64,000 bases of DNA, taken from contig JAITRC010000009.1 of the NCBI GenBank assembly GCA_031288615.1, forward strand, positions 1 to 64,000, read 5' to 3'. This stretch comes from Tannerellaceae bacterium. GTDB taxonomy: Bacteria > Bacteroidota > Bacteroidia > Bacteroidales > Tannerellaceae. Positions 1-7,899 of the stretch are shown here, in pieces. The notes beneath the pieces were generated by a model that was not told where the DNA came from, ran no database searches, and was given only the letters and a program-made list of their open reading frames with translations. Position 1 is the stretch's first letter. Each line of letters opens with the position of its first letter. The translations under genes and the position numbers were made by a program.

Positions 1-812
1 CGTACATACATGTCCATTTGTCCGATGGTTTTGTGTGTCAATTTACTTGTCTTCAAGTCAATAATCACAAAGCATTTCAGCAGGTAGTTGTAGAAAACCA
101 AATCGACATAAAAATGAGAGGTCTCGGTACTTATGCGCATTTGACGGGCAATAAAGGAAAACCCTTTGCCCAGCTCAAGCAGGAATTTTTGCAGATTGTT
201 GATAAGTGCTGTTTCCAGCAACGATTCTTTTCCCGTTAAAAGTTCGGGTACATTCAGAAATTCGGCGACGTAAGGGTCTTTGATGAACTCTGCCGGATTA
301 TATTTGTACCTAGTGGGAGTTGCAGGCGAAATAGTTTGCTGTTGAGTGGACAGCAAACGACGGTAGTAACCTGTTTTGATATTGCGTTCAAGCAGGCGGG
401 AGCTCCAGTTTTGCTCGCTGGCTTCGCGAATGTAATATTCCCTTTCCTGCTGATTGTCAAGACGCATAATCAAGCGGATATTTGTCCAACTCAAATTCCC
501 TACGCAGTGCGTAGAGAATTGCTCAAAGTCGGGAAAGACAAGATAAAATTGTCGAATGTTCCACAGATTTGCCTCTGAAAAACCCTTTCCGAATGTACCC
601 GACAGATAGCGAGACAGTTTTGTGATAAGATACTCACCGTAATTGGCGCGGTTTTGTCCTTGCTGTTCCTGCTCAACAATGCGCTTGCCTATGTGCCAGT
701 AGGTATTAACCATCATAGTATTAACCGCATGATACGCCGTACTTTGCGCCTTTTGCAGCAGTTCGCCGATTTCGACGAAAAAAGTATTGTCGGTTGTAGT
801 TATTTCCTTCAT
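1..812 (-). CDS. DUF1016 / YhcG-type PDDEXK nuclease domain protein (3' end outside window)
   Basis: An uninterrupted minus-strand frame runs from an ATG at 812 to the left edge (about 270 codons), so the C-terminus is missing. The N-terminal half carries the DUF1016 N-domain look (an HAVNTMMVNTYWHIGKRI-like helix, then NLWNIRQFYLVFP). The C-terminal half has the PDDEXK core: HFYVDLVFYN followed by CFVIIDLKT, in which D and the D-x-K triad fit the nuclease site, then the family's IGQMDMYV. Members of this family are DNA-junction or restriction-like nucleases often found in mobile or defence neighbourhoods; the exact substrate here is not inferable. A near-consensus promoter lies upstream, divergent from the DUF721 operon. 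The coding sequence looks more AT-rich than the genes after it, consistent with but not proving transfer. Confidence 0.88.
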   Translation of the reverse strand, partial: MKEITTTDNTFFVEIGELLQKAQSTAYHAVNTMMVNTYWHIGKRIVEQEQQGQNRANYGEYLITKLSRYLSGTFGKGFSEANLWNIRQFYLVFPDFEQFSTHCVGNLSWTNIRLIMRLDNQQEREYYIREASEQNWSSRLLERNIKTGYYRRLLSTQQQTISPATPTRYKYNPAEFIKDPYVAEFLNVPELLTGKESLLETALINNLQKFLLELGKGFSFIARQMRISTETSHFYVDLVFYNYLLKCFVIIDLKTSKLTHKTIGQMDMYV

Positions 813-843
813 TGTCACCCACGAAAGGCTTGTTTCCAAAGTG

Positions 844-874
844 TAAAGGTATATCTTCACTTACAAACCACCAA
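844..874 (-). promoter_or_regulatory. Probable promoter of the DUF1016 gene
   Basis: On the minus strand a TTG is followed after about 20 bases by TACCTTTA, one base off the Bacteroidetes TAnnTTTG -7 box, about 32 bases before the ATG at 812. Confidence 0.45.
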
Positions 875-886
875 GTAGATTTTTCC

Positions 887-894
887 TATATTTG
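887..894 (+). promoter_or_regulatory. -7 box (TATATTTG) of the DUF721-plug-rpiB-glycosyltransferase operon
   Basis: Exact match to the Bacteroidetes TAnnTTTG element, 18 bases before the ATG at 913. It overlaps the alternative TTG start at 892, which argues for translation from 913 and a very short leader. Confidence 0.6.
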
Positions 895-912
895 TCGGGA
901 AAGGGAAAGGGT

Positions 913-1209
913 ATGCGAAGGACGGGAGTAGCACATGTGGGGGAGGTGTTGAAAGAGTTTCTGGCTGGGGAGGATTGCGGGAAGTTACGAGAGAAGTTAC
1001 GGGAGACTGCGGTGCGGGAATCTTTGGAGAAGCTATTGGGAAGCAGGGCAGTTTATGTGCAGGGGATATACTTGCGGGAACGTAAGGTATATATGTCGGT
1101 GGCATCGTCGGCGTTGCGGAACGAATTGGTGATGGGGAAGGCATCGTTGATTGAGCGGGTGAACGCAACGATGGGCGAACAGGTGATTGATGAGATCATA
1201 GTGAGGTAG
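913..1209 (+). CDS. DUF721 (DciA-like) domain protein
   Basis: A 98-residue basic protein with the DUF721 pattern: an N-terminal helix (VGEVLKEFLAGE), a central strand/turn region with YVQGIYLRERKVYMSV, then the LRNELVMGKASLIERVN motif near the end. DUF721 proteins are related to DciA, a DnaB-helicase loader in many bacteria, though the short Bacteroidetes forms are uncharacterised. ATG 913 is preferred because the upstream TTG at 892 lies in the -7 box and GGGAAAGG precedes 913. It is the first gene of a tight plus-strand operon; the plug gene follows 8 bases later. Its coding strand is strikingly G-rich at third positions, like argD but unlike the PP2C gene. Confidence 0.8.
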   Translation: MRRTGVAHVGEVLKEFLAGEDCGKLREKLRETAVRESLEKLLGSRAVYVQGIYLRERKVYMSVASSALRNELVMGKASLIERVNATMGEQVIDEIIVR

Positions 1210-1217
1210 GGTAAGGG

Positions 1218-2468
1218 ATGAGCAAGTATATAGCAGCTGTGTTCCTCTGCGGGATGATGGTGATGTCGGTCGACGGGAGGGAGAGATTCGTGACGGCATG
1301 GAGCGAAGGGGTAGGCTCTTTAGAAGTAAAAGGTAATGGTCAGGGAGGTGCTATCCCCTGGATAGAGGAAGGTGAAAATGTGGTGATTGAGTTTGACCTC
1401 ATTGAAGGAATAGGAGAAATATCAGCAGGAGGATGGGAACGAATCACTTACCGGATCATCCATTGCGACGAAAACGGGCAACAATCCCAGCTGACGGAGA
1501 GAGAATATATACGGGGCTTTCAGGATTTGCCGGTGACGGAAATGGAGAGCGGGAGAGGAACGACAGTGTCGTATACGCATTACCGTTTATCGTTGCCCAA
1601 CGAAGACGTAGCACCACGAGTGTCGGGGTATTACGCCGTACAGTTCTTTAAGGAAACCGGCGATTGGCTGGTCACAGCTTGTTTTTGTGTATGTGAAAGT
1701 AGGATAACCTTCAACGGCAGTATCACAGGGAATACGTTAACGGATACTTACTCCGGCAGTCAGCAGTTGGATTTCTCAATCGAAACAAAAGGACTTGGGC
1801 AGAGAGTGACGGAAAGGGATTTAACGGTAACGGTATACCGGAACGGGCGTCGCGACAATTTCGTGAAGGGAGTAAAACCCTTCACCATTGTCGGTAGCCG
1901 TCTGGATTATGTCAATCTTCCTGAATTGGTCTTTGAGGCGGGTAATGAGTTTCGTCGCTGTGAGTTTCTTACCCCACGAGAACGGGGGATGAGGGTAGAA
2001 GCTATCGGTGTCTATGAAGGACTGTACCACGTGACGATAGTGGAAGATAAAGCTCGTAAAGCTTATCTCTACGATAGGGATATGAACGGCGGTTTTCTGG
2101 TGAATTGTGTCCCTTGTCGCGACCCTTGTGTGGAAGCGGATTATTTCTTTGTCCATTTCCGGTTAAACTCACCGCAGTTGGCAGGAGGGGATGTGTATCT
2201 CTCCGGAGGTTTGAGCGGATATGCCTTTACGGAAGAGAACCGGATGCGTTATGATGCGGAGGGAGGGTGTTACGAGCAGTGTTTACTTCTCAAACAAGGA
2301 CAGTATAATTATGAATACCTGTTCGTGCCCTGGGGAAGCAATCAAGGTGTGACAGCTCCTTTGGAAGGTGATTTTTACCAAACAGAAAACGAATATTCAA
2401 TCTACGTCTACTACCGTCCACTTGGAGAGAAGTACGATCGGCTCGTAGGGGTTCATATTCAGAAGTAA
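1218..2468 (+). CDS. Type IX secretion system plug protein (DUF5103 family)
   Basis: A 416-residue exported protein with an N-terminal hydrophobic signal sequence (about residues 1-20). It fits the DUF5103/T9SS plug family: an N-terminal beta-rich domain with ITYRIIHCDENG and VSGYYAVQFF, a middle domain with LTVTVYRNGRRDN, a conserved YDRDMNGGFLVN segment, and a C-terminal GQYNYEYLFVP followed by GDFYQTENEYSIYVYYRP. In this family the plug protein closes the lateral or periplasmic opening of the SprA translocon when no substrate is loaded. It fits the window, which also encodes a protein with a T9SS C-terminal sorting domain (the giant gene at 47.7 kb). It starts 8 bases after the DUF721 gene and precedes rpiB by 28 bases. 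Confidence 0.85.
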   Translation: MSKYIAAVFLCGMMVMSVDGRERFVTAWSEGVGSLEVKGNGQGGAIPWIEEGENVVIEFDLIEGIGEISAGGWERITYRIIHCDENGQQSQLTEREYIRGFQDLPVTEMESGRGTTVSYTHYRLSLPNEDVAPRVSGYYAVQFFKETGDWLVTACFCVCESRITFNGSITGNTLTDTYSGSQQLDFSIETKGLGQRVTERDLTVTVYRNGRRDNFVKGVKPFTIVGSRLDYVNLPELVFEAGNEFRRCEFLTPRERGMRVEAIGVYEGLYHVTIVEDKARKAYLYDRDMNGGFLVNCVPCRDPCVEADYFFVHFRLNSPQLAGGDVYLSGGLSGYAFTEENRMRYDAEGGCYEQCLLLKQGQYNYEYLFVPWGSNQGVTAPLEGDFYQTENEYSIYVYYRPLGEKYDRLVGVHIQK

Positions 2469-2496
2469 GCAGTACATTTGCCGCCCAAAAACCTCC

Positions 2497-2934
2497 ATGA
2501 TGTCGACAACCATAGGTTTATGTAGCGATCACGCGGGATTCCTGATGAAGGAATGTGTCCGCATCCGTCTTGACCAGGAAAATATCCTCTATAAAGACTT
2601 CGGCACATACAGTCCCGACGCTTGTGACTACCCTGATTTTGCACACCCTTTGGCGGAAGCCGTTGAAAGCGGGGTGGTGCAGCTTGGTATTGCAGTCTGC
2701 GGCACCGGTAACGGGATAGCTATGACTCTCAACAAGCATCAAGGTATCCGGGCGGCATTGTGCTGGGAAACGGCAGTAGCGCATCTTTCACGGGCGCACA
2801 ACGATGCCAACGTCCTGGTGCTACCGGGACGTTTTATTTCTGAAGAAATGGCCATAGCGGTGCTGTCCGTTTTCCTGACCACAGAGTTTGAGGGAGGCAG
2901 GCATAGTAGGCGGGTAGGCAAAATCGCCCTGTAG
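2497..2934 (+). CDS. rpiB: Ribose-5-phosphate isomerase B (RpiB/LacAB family)
   Basis: A 145-residue protein, normal for RpiB. It has the opening IGLCSDHAGF (Asp-His of the phosphate/sugar site), the DYPDFAH loop, the catalytic-Cys region GIAVCGTGNGIAM and the late ALCWETAVAHLSRAHNDANVLVLPGR block typical of the family. It interconverts ribose-5-phosphate and ribulose-5-phosphate in the cytosolic pentose phosphate pathway. Two ATG codons are in tandem at the start (2497 and 2500). It is third in the DUF721-plug operon and ends 3 bases before the glycosyltransferase start, so the two are probably translated together. In related Bacteroidetes rpiB often sits near tkt; here it does not. Confidence 0.92.
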   Translation: MMSTTIGLCSDHAGFLMKECVRIRLDQENILYKDFGTYSPDACDYPDFAHPLAEAVESGVVQLGIAVCGTGNGIAMTLNKHQGIRAALCWETAVAHLSRAHNDANVLVLPGRFISEEMAIAVLSVFLTTEFEGGRHSRRVGKIAL

Positions 2935-2937
2935 CCT

Positions 2938-4188
2938 GTGAAGCGGGTATTGATTGTCTGCGATATCTTTCCACCGGCCTTTGGTCCTCGTATGGGCTTT
3001 CTTTGCAAATACTTACCCTTTTATGGCTGGGAAGCCATAGTGGTGGCGGAAAATACCTCCGATGAATACACCGCCCCCTTTCCTTCCGGTTTCGTGGAAA
3101 CGAGATGGGTCAATTTTTACCCCCAAAGCCCGAAGTGGTTAAGAAACATTACATGGGGGCTAACTTTTGTAGCGGATATGCTGGTGGGATACAAAGACAG
3201 GAGGATGTACCGCGAGGTAAAAAAAGTGTGCGAGACGCAACACTTTGACGCCCTGCTATGCAGCACCTTCCGCTCCTTTCCCTTGATGGCGGCGGTAAGG
3301 ATAGCAAAGCACTACAATCTGCCGATGGTAGCCGACCTGAGGGATATCCTCGAACAATGTCCCCAAGACAAAGGGGAATATACCGAACATAAGCTGAAGT
3401 TGCCTCTCTTGCTCCGTCAAGCAGTGTTGAAGAGGTTTCGAGCGATACACCTATATCGGCGCAATAAAGCACTGAGGCAGGCGTCAGCGGTGACGACCGT
3501 CTCCCGTTGGCATGTGGAAACACTCTCCCGCTATAATCCCCGCACGGAACTTATCTACAACGGGTATGATCCGGAGCTGTTCCATCCCCAGGCGATAGCT
3601 TCCGACCACTTCCTAATCACTTACACCGGAAGGCTTCTGAGCACTACGGTGAATGACCCTTCGCTACTGATGCAAGCCTTGCGGCGACTGACAGAGGAGG
3701 GCTTCCTGACGCCGGAAAGATGCAAGGTACAGTGGTATATAGATGAGTCCTCCCGTCGGGTGGTGGAAGAGGAATCCTCTAAGGAAGGGGTAGAGGCTTA
3801 TATGGATATTCACGGTTTTGTACCGGCGATGGAGGTTCCCCGCATCCTCAACGGTAGTTCCGTACTATTGCTACTAACCAACCTGTCGTCCGACAGAGGA
3901 ACGCAAGGGATCATGACTACAAAGTTCTTCGAATATCTGGCCATCGGTAAACCGGTGCTTTGCGTCCGTAGCGATGAAGGTTGCCTATCCGCCGCTCTGG
4001 AGGAGTCCAAAGCCGGTGTGGCAGCAACGACGGTGGAAGAGGTCAGTGATTTCCTAAAACAGCAATACACCCTTTGGCAAGAGAAAGGACAAACTTCGGT
4101 AAGTGTGCCGCCTGATGTACTACAACGTTATTCGCGAAAAGAACAAGCAGGGAGATTTGCCCAGCTGCTGGAAGAGGTCAGCCTTTGA
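2938..4188 (+). CDS. Glycosyltransferase, GT-B fold (family 4-like)
   Basis: A 416-residue protein starting at GTG 2938, with the glycine/proline loop VCDIFPPAFGPRMGF that opens many family 4 glycosyltransferases. The C-terminal donor-binding half has ELIYNGYDPELF, then YTGRLL, a GFVPAMEVPRIL segment, and MTTKFFEYLAIGKPVL, the family's E-x7-type nucleotide-sugar site (FEYLAIGKPVL). It should transfer a sugar from a nucleotide or lipid donor at the cytoplasmic face; the acceptor cannot be read from sequence. It is the last gene of the DUF721-plug-rpiB operon, and its 3' end overlaps the convergent LuxR-type gene by 11 bases. Confidence 0.82.
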   Translation: MKRVLIVCDIFPPAFGPRMGFLCKYLPFYGWEAIVVAENTSDEYTAPFPSGFVETRWVNFYPQSPKWLRNITWGLTFVADMLVGYKDRRMYREVKKVCETQHFDALLCSTFRSFPLMAAVRIAKHYNLPMVADLRDILEQCPQDKGEYTEHKLKLPLLLRQAVLKRFRAIHLYRRNKALRQASAVTTVSRWHVETLSRYNPRTELIYNGYDPELFHPQAIASDHFLITYTGRLLSTTVNDPSLLMQALRRLTEEGFLTPERCKVQWYIDESSRRVVEEESSKEGVEAYMDIHGFVPAMEVPRILNGSSVLLLLTNLSSDRGTQGIMTTKFFEYLAIGKPVLCVRSDEGCLSAALEESKAGVAATTVEEVSDFLKQQYTLWQEKGQTSVSVPPDVLQRYSRKEQAGRFAQLLEEVSL

Positions 4189-4783
4189 TTTCGCTAATAT
4201 CAATAAGCCTATTCAAGATGGCGTATGCCGTCAGGCCACTGATGGAATGAATCTTGAGTTTATCGGCAATATTGCGCCGGTGGGTATAGACGGTAAGTTC
4301 GGAGAGGAAAAGCGCTTGTGCAATCTGACGTGTGGTCATTCCTTTGGCGATGCAGGCGATGACTTCCTCTTCCCGCTGGGTGAGTGGCTGGTGGCTATCC
4401 TGTTCCTGTTCGGGTAGTTTTTCCTTCTCAAGGATGACTTTCTTGCAATACTTCTTCACCTTGTTCCGTATTTCCTCCTTGCCGTCATAGATGCTCAGAA
4501 AGGTATCGTATCCATAGAGAAGGTAAGGCTCGTGTATCTGATAAACGATTGCCAATACCGCAGGGTACCCCCATTCTTCTTTTAATGTTTTTACAGATTG
4601 GCGTCCTATTAACGAAGGATTGATAAATACCAGTGAGAGCTGTTCCTTTTGAAGGTTTTCGGGAAAGTCATCCCCATTTTCTACAAAAATAATGTGTAGG
4701 CTGGCGACGAATATTTCTTGTAACATCGTTGCCACTCCCACGCGCACGATGGGTGAAGGGTCTGCAATCAATATAGTTACCAT
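4178..4783 (-). CDS. LuxR-type regulator with degenerate receiver domain
   Basis: A 201-residue protein. Residues about 135-195 form a clear LuxR/NarL helix-turn-helix (LTQREEEVIACIAKGMTTRQ, then ALFLSELTVYTHRRNI). The N-terminal 115 residues look like a response-regulator receiver: TILIADPSPIVRVGV gives one acidic-pocket Asp (residue 8), but the expected phospho-acceptor position reads LVFINPSLIG, with Asn at 55 instead of Asp. It is therefore probably not controlled by phosphorylation in the usual way. A near-consensus -7 box (TACCTTCG on the minus strand, 4831-4838) lies about 47 bases upstream. No sensor kinase is adjacent. Targets are unknown. Confidence 0.82.
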   Translation of the reverse strand: MVTILIADPSPIVRVGVATMLQEIFVASLHIIFVENGDDFPENLQKEQLSLVFINPSLIGRQSVKTLKEEWGYPAVLAIVYQIHEPYLLYGYDTFLSIYDGKEEIRNKVKKYCKKVILEKEKLPEQEQDSHQPLTQREEEVIACIAKGMTTRQIAQALFLSELTVYTHRRNIADKLKIHSISGLTAYAILNRLIDISEIKG

Positions 4784-4884
4784 CTCATTCTATTCCTAAC
4801 ACAGTCCGGTACACCTTTTTCTTTCGGCCGCGAAGGTAACTAATCCCCCGCACTCTCCTTTTTGTCTTACCTTGCGCGCATAAT

Positions 4885-5190
4885 GGGAAAAGTACGGGAT
4901 TGCTGCAACGCTTGGGGATACAACCGTTACTCCAAACAATGGCGGTATTGACTGGGAAGTACGGAACTCAGAGAAGTGGGCTTTGTTGGGAGCCAACGGC
5001 GCAGGGAAATTAAAGAACGCATCGGCGATTTGAAGGAACGGTTGTTCCTGACCCTTTCTTCCGGCGAACAACGGATGCTCCTGTTGGCACGCGCCTTTGT
5101 GAAAGACCCTGACCTACGTCACCCATTATCCCCAAGAACTGCCTCCCTGTATCCACAAAAGCCTCTGCCTGGGTTAATCGGATGTAGCCT
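4885..5190 (+). pseudogene. Remnant of an ABC-transporter ATPase gene
   Basis: Fragments of an ABC ATPase lie in order but in shifting frames. About 4915-5009 encodes DWEVRNSEKWALLGANGAGK, a Walker A region with the typical W-x-x-L-G-x-N-G start. A second frame at about 5012-5114 encodes LSSGEQRMLLLARAFVKDPD, the ABC signature. The first frame resumes at 5115 with YVTHYPQELPP, which resembles the H-loop of the ModF-type subfamily. Almost everything between Walker A and the signature, and the Walker B strand after it, is missing, so this is an internally deleted, frameshifted gene corpse. It occupies most of the gap between 4784 and 5281. Confidence 0.75.
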
Positions 5191-5206
5191 ATTTATGGGA
5201 TATGTA

Positions 5207-5235
5207 TTGTATGTGGAATATTGTATTTATCTTTG
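5207..5235 (+). promoter_or_regulatory. Promoter of the microprotein-FHA-PP2C operon
   Basis: TTG at 5207-5209, an 18-base spacer and TATCTTTG at 5228-5235, close to the Bacteroidetes -33/-7 pattern, 46 bases before the first ATG at 5282. Confidence 0.6.
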
Positions 5236-5281
5236 CTCGCATTAGAGAGAAATACGTGTTATAGAAAAAAACAGCAAGGCC

Positions 5282-5497
5282 ATGAAAAGTGATAGGGGTA
5301 CATTCGTTAGCATTGATAACTATAATGATGAGGTAATAGTATTGGATGACAGTACTTTTACTTTGCCTCAAAGCAATGAGGGTGACTTTATTATGCTCTC
5401 AGACGATACTCCTTTGCTCTCGGAAGCCGATACATTGGATGTGTCGTCGCCGGATTGGAATACGGGCATAGACAATGACGTACTGCTGATTATATGA
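5282..5497 (+). CDS. Small acidic hypothetical protein
   Basis: A 71-residue protein with no recognised family. It is strongly acidic (many Asp and Glu, very few Lys or Arg), lacks cysteines, signal sequence and membrane segments, and has alternating hydrophobic/acidic stretches such as EVIVLDDSTFTLP and IMLSDDTPLLSEADTLDV. It is probably real: a good promoter lies upstream and its stop overlaps the ATG of the FHA gene by 4 bases, suggesting coupled translation. The Ser/Thr-rich acidic sequence could be a phosphorylation target or ligand for the neighbouring FHA and PP2C proteins, but that is only inference from context. Confidence 0.6.
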   Translation: MKSDRGTFVSIDNYNDEVIVLDDSTFTLPQSNEGDFIMLSDDTPLLSEADTLDVSSPDWNTGIDNDVLLII

Positions 5498-5997
5498 TCC
5501 CTCTCCGGTGTCCGCACTGTGATGTAGGGTTGAAGGTAGATGAGCAGAAATTACCTGCGGATATTCGTTTATTCAAGTGTCCGGCTTGCCGTAAAGAAAT
5601 ACCTGTATCCTTGCTGGAAAAGCAGGCTGACACCGATACCGTATTAGTGCGGGGAACCAGAAGAAAAACATTAGGTAGCCTCACGGTAATAGCCGGCGAC
5701 AATACTGCCACACAAGTCCTCGCCCTAACAGAAGGCATCAACATGATAGGTCGAAAATCGGCAACCTCCCAAGCCTCTTTATCAATAGTTACCCAAGACC
5801 TGTCAATGAGCCGGGAGCATATCCGCATTGAGGTAACCAAAGACGAAAGGGGTGGCTATAAACACTTCCTGTCGGATAATAAGAGCCGCAACCGTACGTT
5901 CTATAATGGCAGCTACCTGGACGAAGGTGAAGTGGCGATCCTCAATCACAACGACGAAATCATCATCGGTCATACAACCCTTCGTTTCCACGGGTAA
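5494..5997 (+). CDS. Zinc-ribbon plus FHA domain protein
   Basis: A 167-residue protein in two parts. Residues about 1-45 hold a zinc ribbon (CPHC then CPAC, two CxxC pairs 23 residues apart). Residues about 75-167 form a forkhead-associated domain, with the phosphothreonine-binding signatures IGRKS, SREHIRI and NRTFYNG and a final IIIGHTTLRFHG strand. FHA domains bind phosphothreonine peptides, so the protein is a likely cytosolic reader of Ser/Thr phosphorylation. Its start overlaps the acidic microprotein gene by 4 bases and the PP2C phosphatase follows after 27 bases. No Ser/Thr kinase is in the window. Confidence 0.88.
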   Translation: MIPLRCPHCDVGLKVDEQKLPADIRLFKCPACRKEIPVSLLEKQADTDTVLVRGTRRKTLGSLTVIAGDNTATQVLALTEGINMIGRKSATSQASLSIVTQDLSMSREHIRIEVTKDERGGYKHFLSDNKSRNRTFYNGSYLDEGEVAILNHNDEIIIGHTTLRFHG

Positions 5998-6024
5998 GCT
6001 CAGCCAAGATGAGGGTATACCGTT

Positions 6025-6831
6025 ATGAACACAGTGACAGCAGATAAACCTTGCGCCTTCAGCGACCCAGGCCGTCGACTAAATAACGAGGATGCCATCT
6101 ACCCCCAGCCCGAAACCCTCGCCCATCGTCAGCGCTTGTTTATCGTCTGCGACGGTGTCGGTGGCTCCCAAAAAGGCGAAGTCGCCAGTGCCTTAGCTTG
6201 TGAATCCATACAATCCTTTTTCGCCGCTTTCCTTGACGGGAACCCTACCCCAGACTTCGTCCAAAAAGCTATCCACTACGCACAAACCCGCTTCGACGAG
6301 TACATCGCATTACACCCCCAAGCACACGACATGGCCACCACCCTCACCCTCATTTATGTAGGCGATAGCTATGTGCTCACCGCTTTTATAGGTGACTCCC
6401 GCATCTACCAGTTCAGGAATGGTGCCATCCTCTTTCGCACACAAGACCATTCCCTTGTCAACTCCTACGTCAACCTCGGTATCATCTCCCCTCAAGAAGC
6501 TCGCAGCCATCCCCGCAAAAATGTCATCCTTAAAGCCCTTCAGGCTAGCCCACACCCCGTAGACGCCGAAATTAATATCCTCTACGACGTCAAACAAGGC
6601 GACTCTTTCTTCCTCTGTTCCGACGGCGTCCTTGAAGCACTTACCGATGAATCTTTATCCCAGCTTTTCTCCGAAAACCGTCCCGTCGATGCCATCAAAG
6701 ATGACCTCGTCGAACTTTGCTCCCTCCGCTCCCACGATAATTACTCCTTTTATATCGTCCCCATCCCCCACCTCCCCGATCCTGCCTCCCTCAAACACGC
6801 TCTCCTCCTCTTCTTCAACTCACTCTTCTGA
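6025..6831 (+). CDS. PP2C-family serine/threonine phosphatase
   Basis: A 268-residue protein with the PP2C metal-binding signatures in order: RLNNEDA near residue 20, VCDGVGG near 48, ATTLTLIYV, AFIGDSRIY, CSDGVLEAL, and a final SHDNYSFYIV where Asp-Asn is the usual end motif. It should dephosphorylate phosphoserine/threonine proteins in a Mn/Mg-dependent reaction in the cytosol. It has no membrane segment or extra domain. It is third in an operon after the acidic microprotein and the FHA protein, a pair that commonly accompanies PP2C enzymes in signalling or secretion loci. Its coding strand is strongly C-ending at third positions, the opposite of the next genes on the minus strand. Confidence 0.9.
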   Translation: MNTVTADKPCAFSDPGRRLNNEDAIYPQPETLAHRQRLFIVCDGVGGSQKGEVASALACESIQSFFAAFLDGNPTPDFVQKAIHYAQTRFDEYIALHPQAHDMATTLTLIYVGDSYVLTAFIGDSRIYQFRNGAILFRTQDHSLVNSYVNLGIISPQEARSHPRKNVILKALQASPHPVDAEINILYDVKQGDSFFLCSDGVLEALTDESLSQLFSENRPVDAIKDDLVELCSLRSHDNYSFYIVPIPHLPDPASLKHALLLFFNSLF

Positions 6832-6841
6832 AAAATTAACA

Positions 6842-6867
6842 AGGGCAGACCTTCACAGGCCCGCCCT
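6842..6867 (+). terminator. Possible terminator after the PP2C gene
   Basis: Stem-loop AGGGC/GCCCT with an inner CCT/AGG stem capped by TCAC, starting 11 bases after the stop; the following tract is only moderately T-rich. The rest of the gap to 7008 shows an 11-base direct repeat (TTTCCGGTATT, near 6960 and 6992) and no gene. Confidence 0.35.
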
Positions 6868-7008
6868 CGTCCTTCTGTCTATGGTAAGATGTATAAAGAG
6901 AAAGATCCTTTATCCACTCGCAAAGGTCTCCCTTCTTTTCGCTCCGCACAATACCTAATTTCCGGTATTTTTCCCCCTCTCCCCTACCTGCTTTCCGGTA
7001 TTCTTTGC

Positions 7009-7899
7009 TCACGCCACTAATACCCCTTGCCTCGTCCCTCGCTCCTCCAAACGTCTCTCCAGCTTAGCCCTGAACTCATAATTTTTTAGTCCCCATCCGG
7101 AGAGCAAAAGACGATCCTCCGGCGATTGTGCCACAAACCTGTCGAACGCAACCCCCGTCGGCGTCCGCTCCATGAAATCTATTACCACATCCACGTACTC
7201 TTCCACCTCAAACCGACCGAAATCCCTTGCACCGGCCTCATACTCCGCCGCCATCCGCGTACCTTTAATTACTTGCAGTTGATGTAACTTCAGCGTGGCT
7301 AACGGCAACTCCGCCAACCGCTCCGCATGACTCATATAGTCCTCATATCCCTCTCCCGGCAGACCAAGTATCACGTGTGCCCCCACTAATATCCCGCGAC
7401 TCGCTACACGACAAACCGCCGCCGCTCCTTCCTCCCACGTATGCCTTCTATTGATTCGACGCAACGTCTCATTTTTCGTACTCTCAATCCCAATCTCTAC
7501 CAATACAAATACACGCTCCCTTAGCTCCGCTAAATACTCAATCACTTCCTCCCCCAAACAGTCCGGTCTCGTCCCAATCACCAGCCCAACCACATCTGAA
7601 TGTGCCCCCAACGCACCTTCATACCTCGCCCTCAGCACATCTATTCCCCCATACGTTCCCGTACCGCTCTGAAAATAAACAAGGTACTTCATGTTCGCAT
7701 ATTTCCGCGCAAAAAAAGCTATCCCCTCTCCCACACTCTTACTCCCCGGACTGAAACTTCCCCCATCACAGTATGTACACCCTCCCCAGCCCTTCACCCC
7801 GTCTCTGTTCGGACAGCTAAACCCTACATCCACCGCTATCTTCTGTACCTTATATGGAAAATATCGCCCCAGAAACTCCCCGAAACTGTAATACCTCAT
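7009..7899 (-). CDS. Radical SAM protein, YhcC/TIGR01212 family
   Basis: A 296-residue protein. The cluster motif is CPNRDGVKGWGGCTYC near residues 29-44, a long-spaced CxxC form characteristic of the TIGR01212 (YhcC) branch of radical SAM enzymes. Other family marks are YFQSGTGTYG, VGLVIGTRPDCL, LVEIGIESTKNETLRRINR and HVILGLPGE. It should bind a 4Fe-4S cluster and SAM; the substrate of this family is not established. It starts 4 bases inside the end of argD and is probably co-transcribed from the promoter at 9059. The coding strand is rich in G at third positions. Confidence 0.9.
   Translation of the reverse strand: MRYYSFGEFLGRYFPYKVQKIAVDVGFSCPNRDGVKGWGGCTYCDGGSFSPGSKSVGEGIAFFARKYANMKYLVYFQSGTGTYGGIDVLRARYEGALGAHSDVVGLVIGTRPDCLGEEVIEYLAELRERVFVLVEIGIESTKNETLRRINRRHTWEEGAAAVCRVASRGILVGAHVILGLPGEGYEDYMSHAERLAELPLATLKLHQLQVIKGTRMAAEYEAGARDFGRFEVEEYVDVVIDFMERTPTGVAFDRFVAQSPEDRLLLSGWGLKNYEFRAKLERRLEERGTRQGVLVA

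Noticed and set aside
892..912. Extension of the DUF721 protein to a TTG start at 892.
   Set aside because: That codon lies in the TATATTTG promoter box, so it would not be in the transcript.
4796..5071. A 91-codon minus-strand frame in the gap after the LuxR-type gene.
   Set aside because: It overlaps the ABC ATPase remnant on the opposite strand; the remnant explains the sequence better.
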